DNA of 62,983 nucleotides, taken from contig QWRD01000007.1 in NCBI GenBank assembly GCA_003670575.1, positions 1 through 62,983 of the forward strand, given 5' to 3'. The notes below the pieces were generated by a model. It made no database searches, was not told the origin of the DNA, and was given only the letters and a program-made list of their open reading frames with translations. This DNA comes from Chloroflexota bacterium. Lineage in GTDB: Bacteria > Chloroflexota > Dehalococcoidia > UBA2979. The translations under genes were made by a program, and so were the position numbers. Below, one piece after another: positions 15,499 to 23,993 of the stretch (position 1 is its first letter; every line of letters starts with the position of its first letter).

Positions 15499-16521
15499 TT
15501 ACGGCCGCGGGACGTACTCGAATGGCGGCCCGGCGGTCGTGATGCCGTCGCCGCTGGGCAGTTGCATCAGTTCCTGCGCCAACTGCTTCACCAGGAACAT
15601 CACGTCCACCAGTTCGGAGAGGCGTGACGGTTCGCCGTTGCATGCCCGGTGGAGCCCTCGAAGCAGGTCGCTGTAGGCCGTGTTGAACTCGGTCATCTTC
15701 AGCCGCACCGGGCTGCCGCCGGGATAATCCGCCGAGCGCGGATTGTCCCGCATCGGGTAGACCGTGTCCCAATCGACGACGAACGGCTCGCCGCTGGGGC
15801 CGGATTGCGGCGTGTCGCCTCGGCGGTAGGAGCGGCCCGTCAGGATTTCGTTGTATCGGAAGTAGTGCGCGACCGCCTCGTGCTCCGGGTGGAACATGTC
15901 GCGCGGGCCATCCCACACCTCCGCGTGCTTCAGGCCCTCGCCCTGCTCTTCGATCTCGTCGATCGCCTGGAGCGCAGATGTCAGGTCGTATACCGGGATG
16001 ATGCGGCCGCTCCCGCCATACATGAAGTTCTCAGGGGTGAACTGGCGCACGGGGTCACCTGTGAAGACCTGCGTCTCGCCAAGGGCGGAGCAGAGTGCTG
16101 TGATGCTCGCCTCGATCGCCTGGTAGAACTGCCCAATGGTGTCGTAGCGGTCGTCCTCCGGTGGCGTGTCCGGAGCCTCGGGCCGCTCGATGCGCATGAA
16201 CGTCTCGATCGTCGCGGGCGACAGCCGTGCGAGCGGCACCAGGAACGCGTTGGCGCTGTGTGGCAGGTATCCCGGATAGCGCGGGATGAAGTCCGGCTTG
16301 TCCAGGACCGGTGTCCCGCCAATGGCGTTCAGCAGATTTGCTGCTAGCACCATGTGGAGCATCTCCTCCACGAACACCGATTGGATCAGTTCCGCGGCCT
16401 CCTGGTTCCGTCCAGGCGGTATCGAGTAGATCGCGCACAGGTAAGGCGGGAGCGTGCAATGCTCCAGTTCGATCGCCCACTGCAGATGCTCTCGGAGGTC
16501 ATCGAGCGTTGCGATGGTCAC
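15499..16521 (-). CDS. Ferritin-like VioB/iminophenyl-pyruvate dimer synthase-type protein
   Basis: 340 aa. The N-terminal ~200 residues match the ferritin-like fold domain of VioB/StaD/RebD-related proteins (HLQWAIELEHCTLPPYLCAIYSI, then VFVEEMLHMVLAANLLNAIGG), with Glu and His residues placed to bind a diiron or heme-type centre. The C-terminal part (YFRYNEILTGR, then the LLRGLHRACNG region) is also typical of stand-alone members. Those in secondary metabolism couple indole-pyruvate imines; most chromosomal members are uncharacterised, and no pathway genes for a pigment lie nearby. GTG 16521 begins directly at TIATLDDL. Confidence 0.82.
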   Translation of the reverse strand: MTIATLDDLREHLQWAIELEHCTLPPYLCAIYSIPPGRNQEAAELIQSVFVEEMLHMVLAANLLNAIGGTPVLDKPDFIPRYPGYLPHSANAFLVPLARLSPATIETFMRIERPEAPDTPPEDDRYDTIGQFYQAIEASITALCSALGETQVFTGDPVRQFTPENFMYGGSGRIIPVYDLTSALQAIDEIEEQGEGLKHAEVWDGPRDMFHPEHEAVAHYFRYNEILTGRSYRRGDTPQSGPSGEPFVVDWDTVYPMRDNPRSADYPGGSPVRLKMTEFNTAYSDLLRGLHRACNGEPSRLSELVDVMFLVKQLAQELMQLPSGDGITTAGPPFEYVPRP

Positions 16522-16530
16522 GAGTCGTGC

Positions 16531-17025
16531 TCATGCCACCGCGGCGGCAGCGCCGGTGCCGGGCTGCTCGCCGTACTGGTTCGCGCCCGACTGGCTGGCC
16601 TGCGCGAACGTGTACACCCAGAACGCGAAGCCGCCGAGCGTGATGAGGCCGCCCAGGCCCATGATGCCCAGTCCAGCGAAGCCGACCGCGACGCCAAGCC
16701 CCATGGAGGCGAACACCGCGAATACGCCGACCATGAATAGCGCGCCGCCGACGAGCGTCGGCACGTAGAGAATCAACAGCCACCAAGCGGAACGACCGGT
16801 GTCATGCAGCCGCCGGATGGATACGGCCAATCCCGGCAAGAACGTCGCCAGGCTGAACAGCGCTCCGAGCGCACCGCCCGAGCCGATTGCGCTCTCGACG
16901 ATGTTGGCGACGAATGACGCGGCAACCACGAAGAGCATCCAGAACCAGAACTCGGAGCGGCCAGCGCGCCCGCTAAACGTTACGTACTGCTGGAACCCGG
17001 ATTGGATCGCCTGTCCAAATGACAT
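16531..17025 (-). CDS. DUF805 membrane protein
   Basis: 164 aa with four predicted membrane helices. The family signature is present: FSGRAGRSEFWFWMLF at the first helix and IRRLHDTGRSAWWLLI between helices 2 and 3. Function in the membrane is unknown. The C-terminus is Gly/Ala-rich. ATG 17025 has AAGGAG 8 nt upstream. Only 9 nt separate its stop from the GTG of the VioB-like gene on the same strand, so the two are likely co-transcribed. Confidence 0.85.
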   Translation of the reverse strand: MSFGQAIQSGFQQYVTFSGRAGRSEFWFWMLFVVAASFVANIVESAIGSGGALGALFSLATFLPGLAVSIRRLHDTGRSAWWLLILYVPTLVGGALFMVGVFAVFASMGLGVAVGFAGLGIMGLGGLITLGGFAFWVYTFAQASQSGANQYGEQPGTGAAAAVA

Positions 17026-17130
17026 CCGACTGCTCCTTCGTGCGTGACGACGTCTCATCGTCGGCACGCCGTGACAGTAGCATCTCCGAGACTGGTCGGG
17101 GCACCTCGGACACCCGATGATCAGCGATGC

Positions 17131-17874
17131 TCAGCAGCGATCGAGGTAGCCCGACTCACCGAGCAGCGTGTCCAACGTCACCGGCGCGATGCCCTTCGCG
17201 GCAAGGCCGTCGAGGATCATCGGCAGCGCCCGCAGCAGCACTGCACGATCCGCGCCGGGCCGGCCGTCGATGCCATCGTGCAGCAGCACAATCGATCCGG
17301 GCTGCACCTCGCCCAGCACGCGCGTGGCCAGCTGGTCGGCATCGGTCTCTGCCCAGTCCCAGCCGGTGACGTCCCAGCCGGCCAGCCGCATCCCGGCGCG
17401 CTGCGCGGCTGCGGCTAGCCACGGCGTGTGCAATCCGTAGGGCGGGCGGAAGTACCGCGGGCAGCGCCCGAGCGTCTGATCGAATGCGGCCTGCGTGCGC
17501 GCCAAGTCGGCGTACCGGATGTCCAGCCGGCTGGGGCGCGGGTGGGTGTACGAATGGTTGCCCAGCAGGTGGCCACGCTCGATTAGTTGGCGTGCCACGG
17601 GCGCCTGCTCCGCGAGCGTTTGGCCGACCACGAAGAACGTCCCGCGCGCATTGCGCTGCTCCAGGATGGTCGCGATCGCAAGCGTCGTGTCGCCGTTCAA
17701 TCCATCGTCGAACGTCAGCGCGACCATCGGCCGATCGCGAGCGCCGCGTGCGATGCCGTGGTCCCGCCAACTGAGGTGCGCGGTGCCATCCCAGAGGCCG
17801 CTCCACAGTCCGCCCCCGAGCGTCGTGCAGCCGAGCAGCAGCAACAACGCGACGACGCGACCCGGTCGCCTCAT
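17131..17874 (-). CDS. Polysaccharide deacetylase (NodB/CE4)
   Basis: 247 aa exported, membrane-anchored by an N-terminal helix (VVALLLLLGCTTLGGGLW). The NodB domain (about 45-240) shows motif 1 ALTFDDG, motif 2 GNHSYTHPRPSR (HSxTH), motif 3 RYFRPPYG and motif 5 IVLLHDG, so the metal triad Asp-His-His and catalytic base are intact. It likely removes N-acetyl groups from a cell-wall or surface glycan. Its ATG overlaps the TGA of the upstream glycosyltransferase gene (ATGA), indicating translational coupling and a shared glycan pathway. Confidence 0.9.
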   Translation of the reverse strand: MRRPGRVVALLLLLGCTTLGGGLWSGLWDGTAHLSWRDHGIARGARDRPMVALTFDDGLNGDTTLAIATILEQRNARGTFFVVGQTLAEQAPVARQLIERGHLLGNHSYTHPRPSRLDIRYADLARTQAAFDQTLGRCPRYFRPPYGLHTPWLAAAAQRAGMRLAGWDVTGWDWAETDADQLATRVLGEVQPGSIVLLHDGIDGRPGADRAVLLRALPMILDGLAAKGIAPVTLDTLLGESGYLDRC

Positions 17875-19904
17875 CCGCACGAGGTAGGCGGTGCACCGCC
17901 TACGAGGTACTCCAGCGTCCCGGCGGGGCCTCGATAGGAGAGCGTGGCGTGGCCTTCCGCTACCAGTGCGTCCAGCACTCGCACCTCGTTGCTGGTGCCG
18001 CGTATCACCCACGCGCCCTGCACCAGCACGCGATCCGCGTGCTTGCTGGCCAGGAAGCAGCGATACGTCGTCGTGTCTCCGAATGAGCGTCGGGCGACGC
18101 TTTCATCGAAGAACTCCTGCGCCAGTACCGCGCCGGCCTGCAGCAGTTGCGCCATGCCGTCCTCCTCGTTGGACATGGTGAGTACGCGATACGTCGCGCC
18201 CGGATCGACCATGCCCGCGCCGATGTAATCGGGGAACCTGGGGAGGGAGCGCCACAGCAGATTCTGAGGGTTGGAGGCTGATACGTTCCGGATCAGCAGC
18301 ATCGTCCCAAGCAGCAGTACCGGCGCGTGCCAGCGCATCGCCACCGGCCAGAGGCGTTGGCAGAGCCACGGCCACCACAACATGCTGGTGCGCTGCAACA
18401 TGATCTCTGCAGTCGTCACCAGTGCCCAGGAGGCCGTCACGCCCATGGCTGGCGTGCGCAGGAACATCCACCACGCCGGTGTGACCACGATCCCTGCGGC
18501 CAGCATCCAGCCGATGCGTCGCAGCGGGAGTTGTCGCGTCTGCTCGATCCGCGCCAACGCGGTAATCAACAGTCCGGCTGCGCCCATCACTGGATGTGCC
18601 AGCATCGAAGCGATGGCCAGCGCGGTGCCGCGCCTCGATCGGCCGCGATCGAACTCCGCCGCCGCGAGGCATGCGAAGGCGAATGCCCAGATCGTCGGCA
18701 GTTGGAACTGCAGGATCCCGTGCCACAGTTGCCAGTTCAGCAACACCGCGCCCAGCAGCAAGGGTGATGCCAACCTCGGTAGCCAGCGGCGCAGCCCCAC
18801 GGCCAGCAAGCCCACCCCGATGATCATGCTGGCAGTTACCGCCCAGTCGCCGAGCAGCGGCCGCACGAGCGCCGTCGGGAGCCAGGGCAGCAGGGCGTAC
18901 GGGAACGTGAACGCCTGGCCGGCCTCCAGGCTGGTCATACGCAGTGGGATGCCGGCGCCGGACCACAGCGCATGCGCGATGAACCACACGTGCGCGTACG
19001 ACTGCGCACTGTCGTTGCCGAGGTAGAAGCCGTGTGTGAGCACGATCGCTAGGAAGCCGACGAATGCGAGCAACAGCACTGCGGCGGCCGATGCGCCGAT
19101 CCTCGACCGCCAGCGCGGTGCAACGTCCCGCCAGCAATCCACCCTATACCACCCGCCGAACATCGCGATCGCGTGTGAGGCGGCGTCGCGGAGCCTGGTG
19201 CGCGTGCGGGCGACGGGGACGTGCACCTCATACTCGTTGTCCACGCGATACCCGAGTCGAGCCAGCACGACGGCGAGCTCTACGCCCTCGCTGTAGCGGT
19301 GTCCGCTGTAGAACTCCTGCGCGTGGAGCAGCGGCCCAAGGCGAACCAGTCGGTAGCCACTCTCGATGTCCCGGAATCGCATGCCTCCGGCAATACTTCC
19401 CAGCGCCGCCATGACGGCGTTCCCCGTGCGCTTGTACGCGCCGTGGTAGCCCATCTCTCGCCGGGCGATCACGGCGTCCGCGTGCAGTTGGTGCGCACGC
19501 TCGATCAGCGTGGGGAGGTAGTCGAGGTCATGCTGCCCGTCGGCGTCCAGGCAGATGACCAGAGTGTCATCGTCCAGCACGCCGCGGTCGCGATCTGCCC
19601 GGAGATGCTGCCACGCGGCACGTAACGCCGCTGACTTCCCGCAGTTGCGTGTGAGATGGAGCACCCGGGCAGAACTCGTGGCCGACCACTCGTCCAAGAG
19701 CGCAGCGGAGCCGTCGGTGGAGCCGTCGTCCACCACCAGCAGCGGCGCCTGTACCCGCTGCTCGATGGTGTCGAGCACTGCCAGCACCGTGGGGCCCTCG
19801 TTGAAGACAGGCACCACCACAACGATGTCCGCCGCGCCGGGCGCGGGTGGGCCGGGCAACGGCTGGACCGGGGTGACGTGCTGCGCGACGGGCGGGAGCA
19901 CCAT
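17871..19904 (-). CDS. GT2 glycosyltransferase fused to a multi-pass membrane domain
   Basis: 677 aa. Residues about 22-220 form a family 2 glycosyltransferase resembling dolichyl/polyprenyl-phosphate sugar transferases: VVVPVFNEGPTVLAVL, LVVDDGSTDGS and the DxD-type LDADGQHDLDYLP. The remaining ~440 residues contain about 8-10 membrane helices and short soluble loops, like bacterial membrane glycan-assembly proteins. It probably makes a lipid-linked sugar and transfers it or spans the membrane for glycan export. It overlaps the polysaccharide deacetylase gene by 4 nt. ATG 19904 has GAGGT upstream. Confidence 0.82.
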   Translation of the reverse strand: MVLPPVAQHVTPVQPLPGPPAPGAADIVVVVPVFNEGPTVLAVLDTIEQRVQAPLLVVDDGSTDGSAALLDEWSATSSARVLHLTRNCGKSAALRAAWQHLRADRDRGVLDDDTLVICLDADGQHDLDYLPTLIERAHQLHADAVIARREMGYHGAYKRTGNAVMAALGSIAGGMRFRDIESGYRLVRLGPLLHAQEFYSGHRYSEGVELAVVLARLGYRVDNEYEVHVPVARTRTRLRDAASHAIAMFGGWYRVDCWRDVAPRWRSRIGASAAAVLLLAFVGFLAIVLTHGFYLGNDSAQSYAHVWFIAHALWSGAGIPLRMTSLEAGQAFTFPYALLPWLPTALVRPLLGDWAVTASMIIGVGLLAVGLRRWLPRLASPLLLGAVLLNWQLWHGILQFQLPTIWAFAFACLAAAEFDRGRSRRGTALAIASMLAHPVMGAAGLLITALARIEQTRQLPLRRIGWMLAAGIVVTPAWWMFLRTPAMGVTASWALVTTAEIMLQRTSMLWWPWLCQRLWPVAMRWHAPVLLLGTMLLIRNVSASNPQNLLWRSLPRFPDYIGAGMVDPGATYRVLTMSNEEDGMAQLLQAGAVLAQEFFDESVARRSFGDTTTYRCFLASKHADRVLVQGAWVIRGTSNEVRVLDALVAEGHATLSYRGPAGTLEYLVGGAPPTSCG

Positions 19905-20027
19905 CTGACCTCGCCGATCGGGATTCTCGGTTGGCAGGCCCGCTGTGCGGCGGGTAATGCCGAAGTGTATCCCCTCGGCGGGTTGTATGCGGGCGATTGG
20001 GCTAGGGCGGCGCCGTGTGGCCGGCTG

Positions 20028-21812
20028 CTAGCTCAGATGATGCGGTGGCGTCATGCCGTACACCGGCGTGGCGATCCCCTCCAGTCGCGCCTTGAGCTGC
20101 ACCGCGAGGAACTTCGAGAAGAAGCGTGATTGCGCAAGGTTCCCGCCGTGGAACCACAGCGCCGGCTGCTGCGTTGGCTTCCACATGTTGCGCTGCTCCC
20201 CCTCCCACGGGCCGGGATCGAGCTTGGTGTCGGAACCGATGCCCCAGACCTTGCCGACGCGGTCCGCCACGTCCTGCGAGATCAGGCGCGCGGCCCAGCC
20301 GTTCATGGAGCCGTAGCCCGTTGCGCACACGATCAGGTCGGCGGGCAGCTCGCTGCCGTCCGTGAGCACCACTGAACGCGCGTTGATGCGCTCGATGCCG
20401 ACTCGGCTGCGCAGTTTGATGTCGCCGCTGATGATGAGGTCGGACGCGCCGGTGTCGATGTAGTAGCCAGAGCCGCGGCGGTGGTACTTCATGCCGAGGC
20501 CCGACTCGTCTTCGCCGAAGTCCAGCAGGAAGCCGACCTGCTCCAGCCGCGCGTAGAACTCGGCGTCGGTCTCGCGTAACCGCTTGGTGGCGGCGATCGC
20601 GCCGAGGTGCATCGTGCGGTACGGCGTGGTGGCGGAGAGCAGATCGGCGGTGTCCGTGGTGATTCCCGCCGCGACCGCGGCTTCCGAGTACACGGTGCGG
20701 TTGGCCGCGAGCGTGTCCGAGCGCGCGATGGTGGTCCCGGAGCGTTGAATCATGGTCACGTCCGCGCCGTGCGCCCAGAGCGCCGCACAGATGTCATGCG
20801 CCGAGTTGTTGGAGCCCAGCACGATGCAGCGCTTGCCGCGATACGGCTCGCCCGAGGTGAACGCGCTGGAGTGCTGGAGCACGCCCTCGAACGCCTCCGC
20901 GCCCGGGATCGAGGGGATGTTGGGCACGCCAGACATGCCGGTTGCCAGTACCAACTGGCGCGGGCGTAGCACCACTGGCTGTCCGTCACGTTCCACGGTG
21001 ACCACCCACTCCGCGGCTGCCTCGTCATAGCGGGCGCTGGTGCAGGTGGTGGAGCCCCAGTAGTTGAGCTGCATGATCCGCGTGTACATCTCCAGCCAGT
21101 CACCGAGCTGGTCCTTCGGCGTATAGATGGGCCAGTGCTCCGGGAACGGGATGTATGGCATGTGGTCGTACCACACCGGGTCGTGTAGGCAGAGCGACTC
21201 GTACCGGTTGCGCCACGAGTCGCCGGGGCGCGCGTTGCGTTCGATGATGATCGTCGGCACGTCGAGTTGGCGCAGACGCGCGCCGAGCGCGATTCCGCCC
21301 TGGCCGCCACCGATGATCAAGCAGTACGGCTGGCGCGTGTAGCCAATCTCGGCCTGCTCCTCCTCGCGCAATTGCAGCCAGTTCTTACGGCCGGGGACCA
21401 CGCGGTTGTCCGCACCGGCTGGTCGGGTCGGCCCACGATGTTCCTCGAAGCCGGTCAGGCCCTGCAGTGTGGTCAGCAGCGTGAAGCACTTGCCGTCGCG
21501 GAGGCGGATGTGTCCGCGCCCATGGCCGGCGGCTGTCTCGAAAGTGAACCACGCGTCCACGGTGTCGCCACTCTCGGTGGGTGTGCCGTCGAGCGTCCAG
21601 CTGTGTGCGCGAATCGTCGAGGCCTGCGCGTCCAGCATCGCGCGGATCGCGTCGCGGCCCTCCATCGTCTTGATGTTCCAGGTGAACGCCACGAAATCGC
21701 GCCAGTACGACTCGTCGTGGAAGAGCTGTGTGGTGGCCGCATGGTCGTTGGCGGTCAGCGCAGCATCGAGGCTCGCCAGCCAGTCTGATACGTGCTCGGT
21801 CGGTGTGGTCAC
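20028..21812 (-). CDS. Flavin-containing monooxygenase with N-terminal SnoaL/NTF2-like domain
   Basis: 594 aa. Residues 1-125 resemble an NTF2/SnoaL-like domain (WLASLDAALTANDHAATTQL, then YWRDFVAFTWNIKTM). From about 160 on it is a class B FAD monooxygenase: FAD Rossmann motif IIGGGQGGIALGARL (about 166-180), an FMO-type fingerprint in FEGVLQHSSAF, NADPH motif VLGSNNSAHD and ATGYG near the end. It likely inserts oxygen into ketones or oxidises N/S atoms using NADPH and O2. GTG 21812 follows GGAGGG. It is divergent from the first solute-binding lipoprotein, suggesting the imported compound is its substrate. Confidence 0.88.
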   Translation of the reverse strand: MTTPTEHVSDWLASLDAALTANDHAATTQLFHDESYWRDFVAFTWNIKTMEGRDAIRAMLDAQASTIRAHSWTLDGTPTESGDTVDAWFTFETAAGHGRGHIRLRDGKCFTLLTTLQGLTGFEEHRGPTRPAGADNRVVPGRKNWLQLREEEQAEIGYTRQPYCLIIGGGQGGIALGARLRQLDVPTIIIERNARPGDSWRNRYESLCLHDPVWYDHMPYIPFPEHWPIYTPKDQLGDWLEMYTRIMQLNYWGSTTCTSARYDEAAAEWVVTVERDGQPVVLRPRQLVLATGMSGVPNIPSIPGAEAFEGVLQHSSAFTSGEPYRGKRCIVLGSNNSAHDICAALWAHGADVTMIQRSGTTIARSDTLAANRTVYSEAAVAAGITTDTADLLSATTPYRTMHLGAIAATKRLRETDAEFYARLEQVGFLLDFGEDESGLGMKYHRRGSGYYIDTGASDLIISGDIKLRSRVGIERINARSVVLTDGSELPADLIVCATGYGSMNGWAARLISQDVADRVGKVWGIGSDTKLDPGPWEGEQRNMWKPTQQPALWFHGGNLAQSRFFSKFLAVQLKARLEGIATPVYGMTPPHHLS

Positions 21813-21940
21813 AGGGGCCCTCCTCGGCTTCCGCAGCGTCGACGCTGCGGCTCCGGCGGCATGGTACCGCCAAACGGCCGGTGCGAGCGGGCGCGTCGCG
21901 TCGTCCGCGCGGCATGCAGTCTTATCTACAGTTGCGATGT

Positions 21941-21963
21941 AGATGCAAACGTACGTAATATCT
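21941..21963. promoter_or_regulatory. Palindromic operator candidate (AGAT...ACGTACGT...ATCT)
   Basis: The centre ACGTACGT (21949-21956) is a perfect palindrome, flanked by AGAT on the left and ATCT on the right with a one-base asymmetry. It lies between the monooxygenase and binding-protein genes. TetR-family sites have this look. A related palindrome lies upstream of the paralogous binding protein. Confidence 0.45.
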
Positions 21964-22042
21964 GCACTGTCCGTCGCACGCGGGACGGCAACCGGGGGAG
22001 TTGGCGTAGCCGCGGCGGCGCGGCCGATCGAGGAGGTTCCGG

Positions 22043-23803
22043 ATGAGTGCATCGTTCATCGGCGAGTACAGTCGGCGCTCAGTCCTACGCGGGGCGGGGG
22101 TGGGCGCGCTCGGCCTGGCGGGCGCAGCGTTGCTCGGCTGCCGAGCCGGCGGTGGCTCCACCGCCGGCGGTGCGCCCGAGTCGGCCAAGGTGGCGGCCGC
22201 GAAGGGTGGCGTTGGCCTGCCCATGACTGCGCCCGTGGTGCAGGGCAAGCCGCGCTACGGCGGCGTCTGGACAGTTCCGCTTCTCTCCACGCCCGTGCAG
22301 TTCGATTCGCATACTGCCTTAGGCGGCATCATCTGGCACAAGGGTGTGAGTGAACGCACTCTGGAACCGGACCCGGTCACCGGCGCGGTTCGGCCGCACG
22401 TTGCCACCTCATGGGAGATCGCGGACAAAGAAGGGCTGACGCTGCTCTTCAAGATCCATCCGAAGCTGTATCTCCACAACATTGCGCCGTTCAACGGCCG
22501 GCAGTTCACCGCCGCCGATGTCGCGTGGAACATGGAGCGCATCGGCGGCCTGTACGCAGATCGCCTGAAGATACCCAAGTCCGGGTTCCAGCGCGCCACC
22601 ATGGTGCAGAACATCGTGAAGGCTGAAGCTGTCGACCCGTTGACGGTGAAGGTGACGCTCTCCAGGCCGAACAGCGCGTTCTTCAATGGCCTCATGGAGA
22701 ACCGCGTCCCGCTGATGCCGAAGGAGATGGATGACATCGGCTTCAGCGACCCGCTGAAGATGGCCGGCATCGGTGCGTACCAGGTGACCGAGTGGGTGAA
22801 GGACCAGAAGACGGCCTTCAAGAAGAACCCGCGGTATGCGGAATTCCGGCCCGGCGAGCCGTACTTCGACGAGTTCCGGGAGATCGTAGTCCCGGATACG
22901 GCCGCCCAGCAGGCGGCGTTCATCTCGGGGCAAACGCAGTATTTGTCAGGAGAGACGCAACAGTCGATCGACCTGATCCGCAAGCAGAAGCCGGATGCGA
23001 ATCTCTATGCCTGGGTTGATGGAAACTGGGACTACTTCCGCCCCAGCCTCGACTTTGGCCCGTTCAAAGACTTCCGCGTGCGCAAGGCAATGTCGCTGGC
23101 GATCGACTACCAGGCGATCAACGACGGCTACTACGGCCCCGGCTGGGGCTACCAGGCCTCGCTCAGCCCGGGCTTTCCTGAGGGCTGGCAGCCGGACAAG
23201 GTAAAGACCCTCCCCGGCTACAACCCGAGCACGAAAACTGCGGACCGCGCCGAGGCGCAGAAGATGATGGCTGCCGCCGGATTCCCGAACGGCAAGGGCA
23301 TCACGATCGGGGTGCTGTTTAACAGGACCAGCGACTATGCGGTCTCGCACGTGACGTTCCTGCAGGGCCAGATGGCGAACGTGTTCCCGGAGATGAAGAT
23401 TGAGCAGCGGGGAGTCGACAGCGCTGGCTTCACTGCGCCACTGGCGGAGGGCAAGTTTGACCTCGTCGACTACACGAACACGGTCGTCCCAGACGCAGTG
23501 CTGGAGATGACCTCGCAGTACCACTCTCAGGGCAGCCGCAACTACGGGCACGGCAACTTCCCGGCCATCGACACACTGGTCGAGAAGGCACTTGGCGAGC
23601 TGAACCGAGACGCCCGCACGAAGTTACTCGAGGAGTTCCAGCAGCGGTTCCACGACGAGTGGATGCTGTCGTTTGTCCTCAACGCGCGGCCAGCCCGTCG
23701 CATCGTCGCCGGCAACGTCGGCGGGTACGACAAGGTCGCGGGCTTCTGGAACCAGTACTCCAGCAACGCGCAGGTAGGCCGGTGGTACTACGTGGAGAAG
23801 TGA
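22043..23803 (+). CDS. Tat-exported family 5 (peptide/organic solute) ABC binding lipoprotein, copy 1
   Basis: 586 aa. Tat motif SRRSVLRGAG at residues 10-19 followed by lipobox ALLGC (Cys about 36). The mature protein is an SBP_bac_5 (DppA/OppA-like) binding protein: an early GGVWT strand, QFTAADVAWNMERI and the VRKAMSLAIDYQAI segment are typical. Substrates in this cluster include peptides, opines, sugars and other organics; the ligand is unknown. No ABC permease or ATPase is encoded nearby. AGGAGG upstream of ATG 22043. The sequence is strongly similar along its whole length to the next gene, so this is a tandem duplication. Confidence 0.9.
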   Translation: MSASFIGEYSRRSVLRGAGVGALGLAGAALLGCRAGGGSTAGGAPESAKVAAAKGGVGLPMTAPVVQGKPRYGGVWTVPLLSTPVQFDSHTALGGIIWHKGVSERTLEPDPVTGAVRPHVATSWEIADKEGLTLLFKIHPKLYLHNIAPFNGRQFTAADVAWNMERIGGLYADRLKIPKSGFQRATMVQNIVKAEAVDPLTVKVTLSRPNSAFFNGLMENRVPLMPKEMDDIGFSDPLKMAGIGAYQVTEWVKDQKTAFKKNPRYAEFRPGEPYFDEFREIVVPDTAAQQAAFISGQTQYLSGETQQSIDLIRKQKPDANLYAWVDGNWDYFRPSLDFGPFKDFRVRKAMSLAIDYQAINDGYYGPGWGYQASLSPGFPEGWQPDKVKTLPGYNPSTKTADRAEAQKMMAAAGFPNGKGITIGVLFNRTSDYAVSHVTFLQGQMANVFPEMKIEQRGVDSAGFTAPLAEGKFDLVDYTNTVVPDAVLEMTSQYHSQGSRNYGHGNFPAIDTLVEKALGELNRDARTKLLEEFQQRFHDEWMLSFVLNARPARRIVAGNVGGYDKVAGFWNQYSSNAQVGRWYYVEK

Positions 23804-23848
23804 ACATCGTGCACTGAGGCCAGCGTCGATGAGACTTCCCCGCATCGC

Positions 23849-23876
23849 AACGAGGCGCCCACCGGGGCGCCTCGTT
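23849..23876 (+). terminator. Terminator between the two binding-protein genes
   Basis: Perfect 12-bp stem (23849-23860 with 23865-23876) with a 4-nt loop. It indicates separate transcription of the two paralogues. Confidence 0.75.
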
Positions 23877-23899
23877 GGTGTCGTACGTCCGCACGTTTA

Positions 23900-23911
23900 A
23901 TACGTTCGTAT
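23900..23911. promoter_or_regulatory. Palindrome ATACG-TT-CGTAT upstream of binding-protein copy 2
   Basis: Symmetric arms of 5 bp around TT, in an AT-richer patch that also contains TATACACT and GTAATGTAG. It is placed about 85 bp before the ATG, suitable for a repressor or promoter site, and shares the TACGT core with the site upstream of copy 1. Confidence 0.45.
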
Positions 23912-23993
23912 ACACTACGCTCGTAATGTAGAGTGCGAGCGGAGACCAGCCCGAGGCTATCGGGGCCCCGGCGCAGCCACGGAGGAGGTTCCC

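Noticed and set aside
15499-16521. Indolocarbazole/violacein-type biosynthetic cluster around the VioB-like gene
   Set aside because: No tryptophan oxidase, VioC/D/E or similar genes are near; the protein looks like a stand-alone chromosomal family member.
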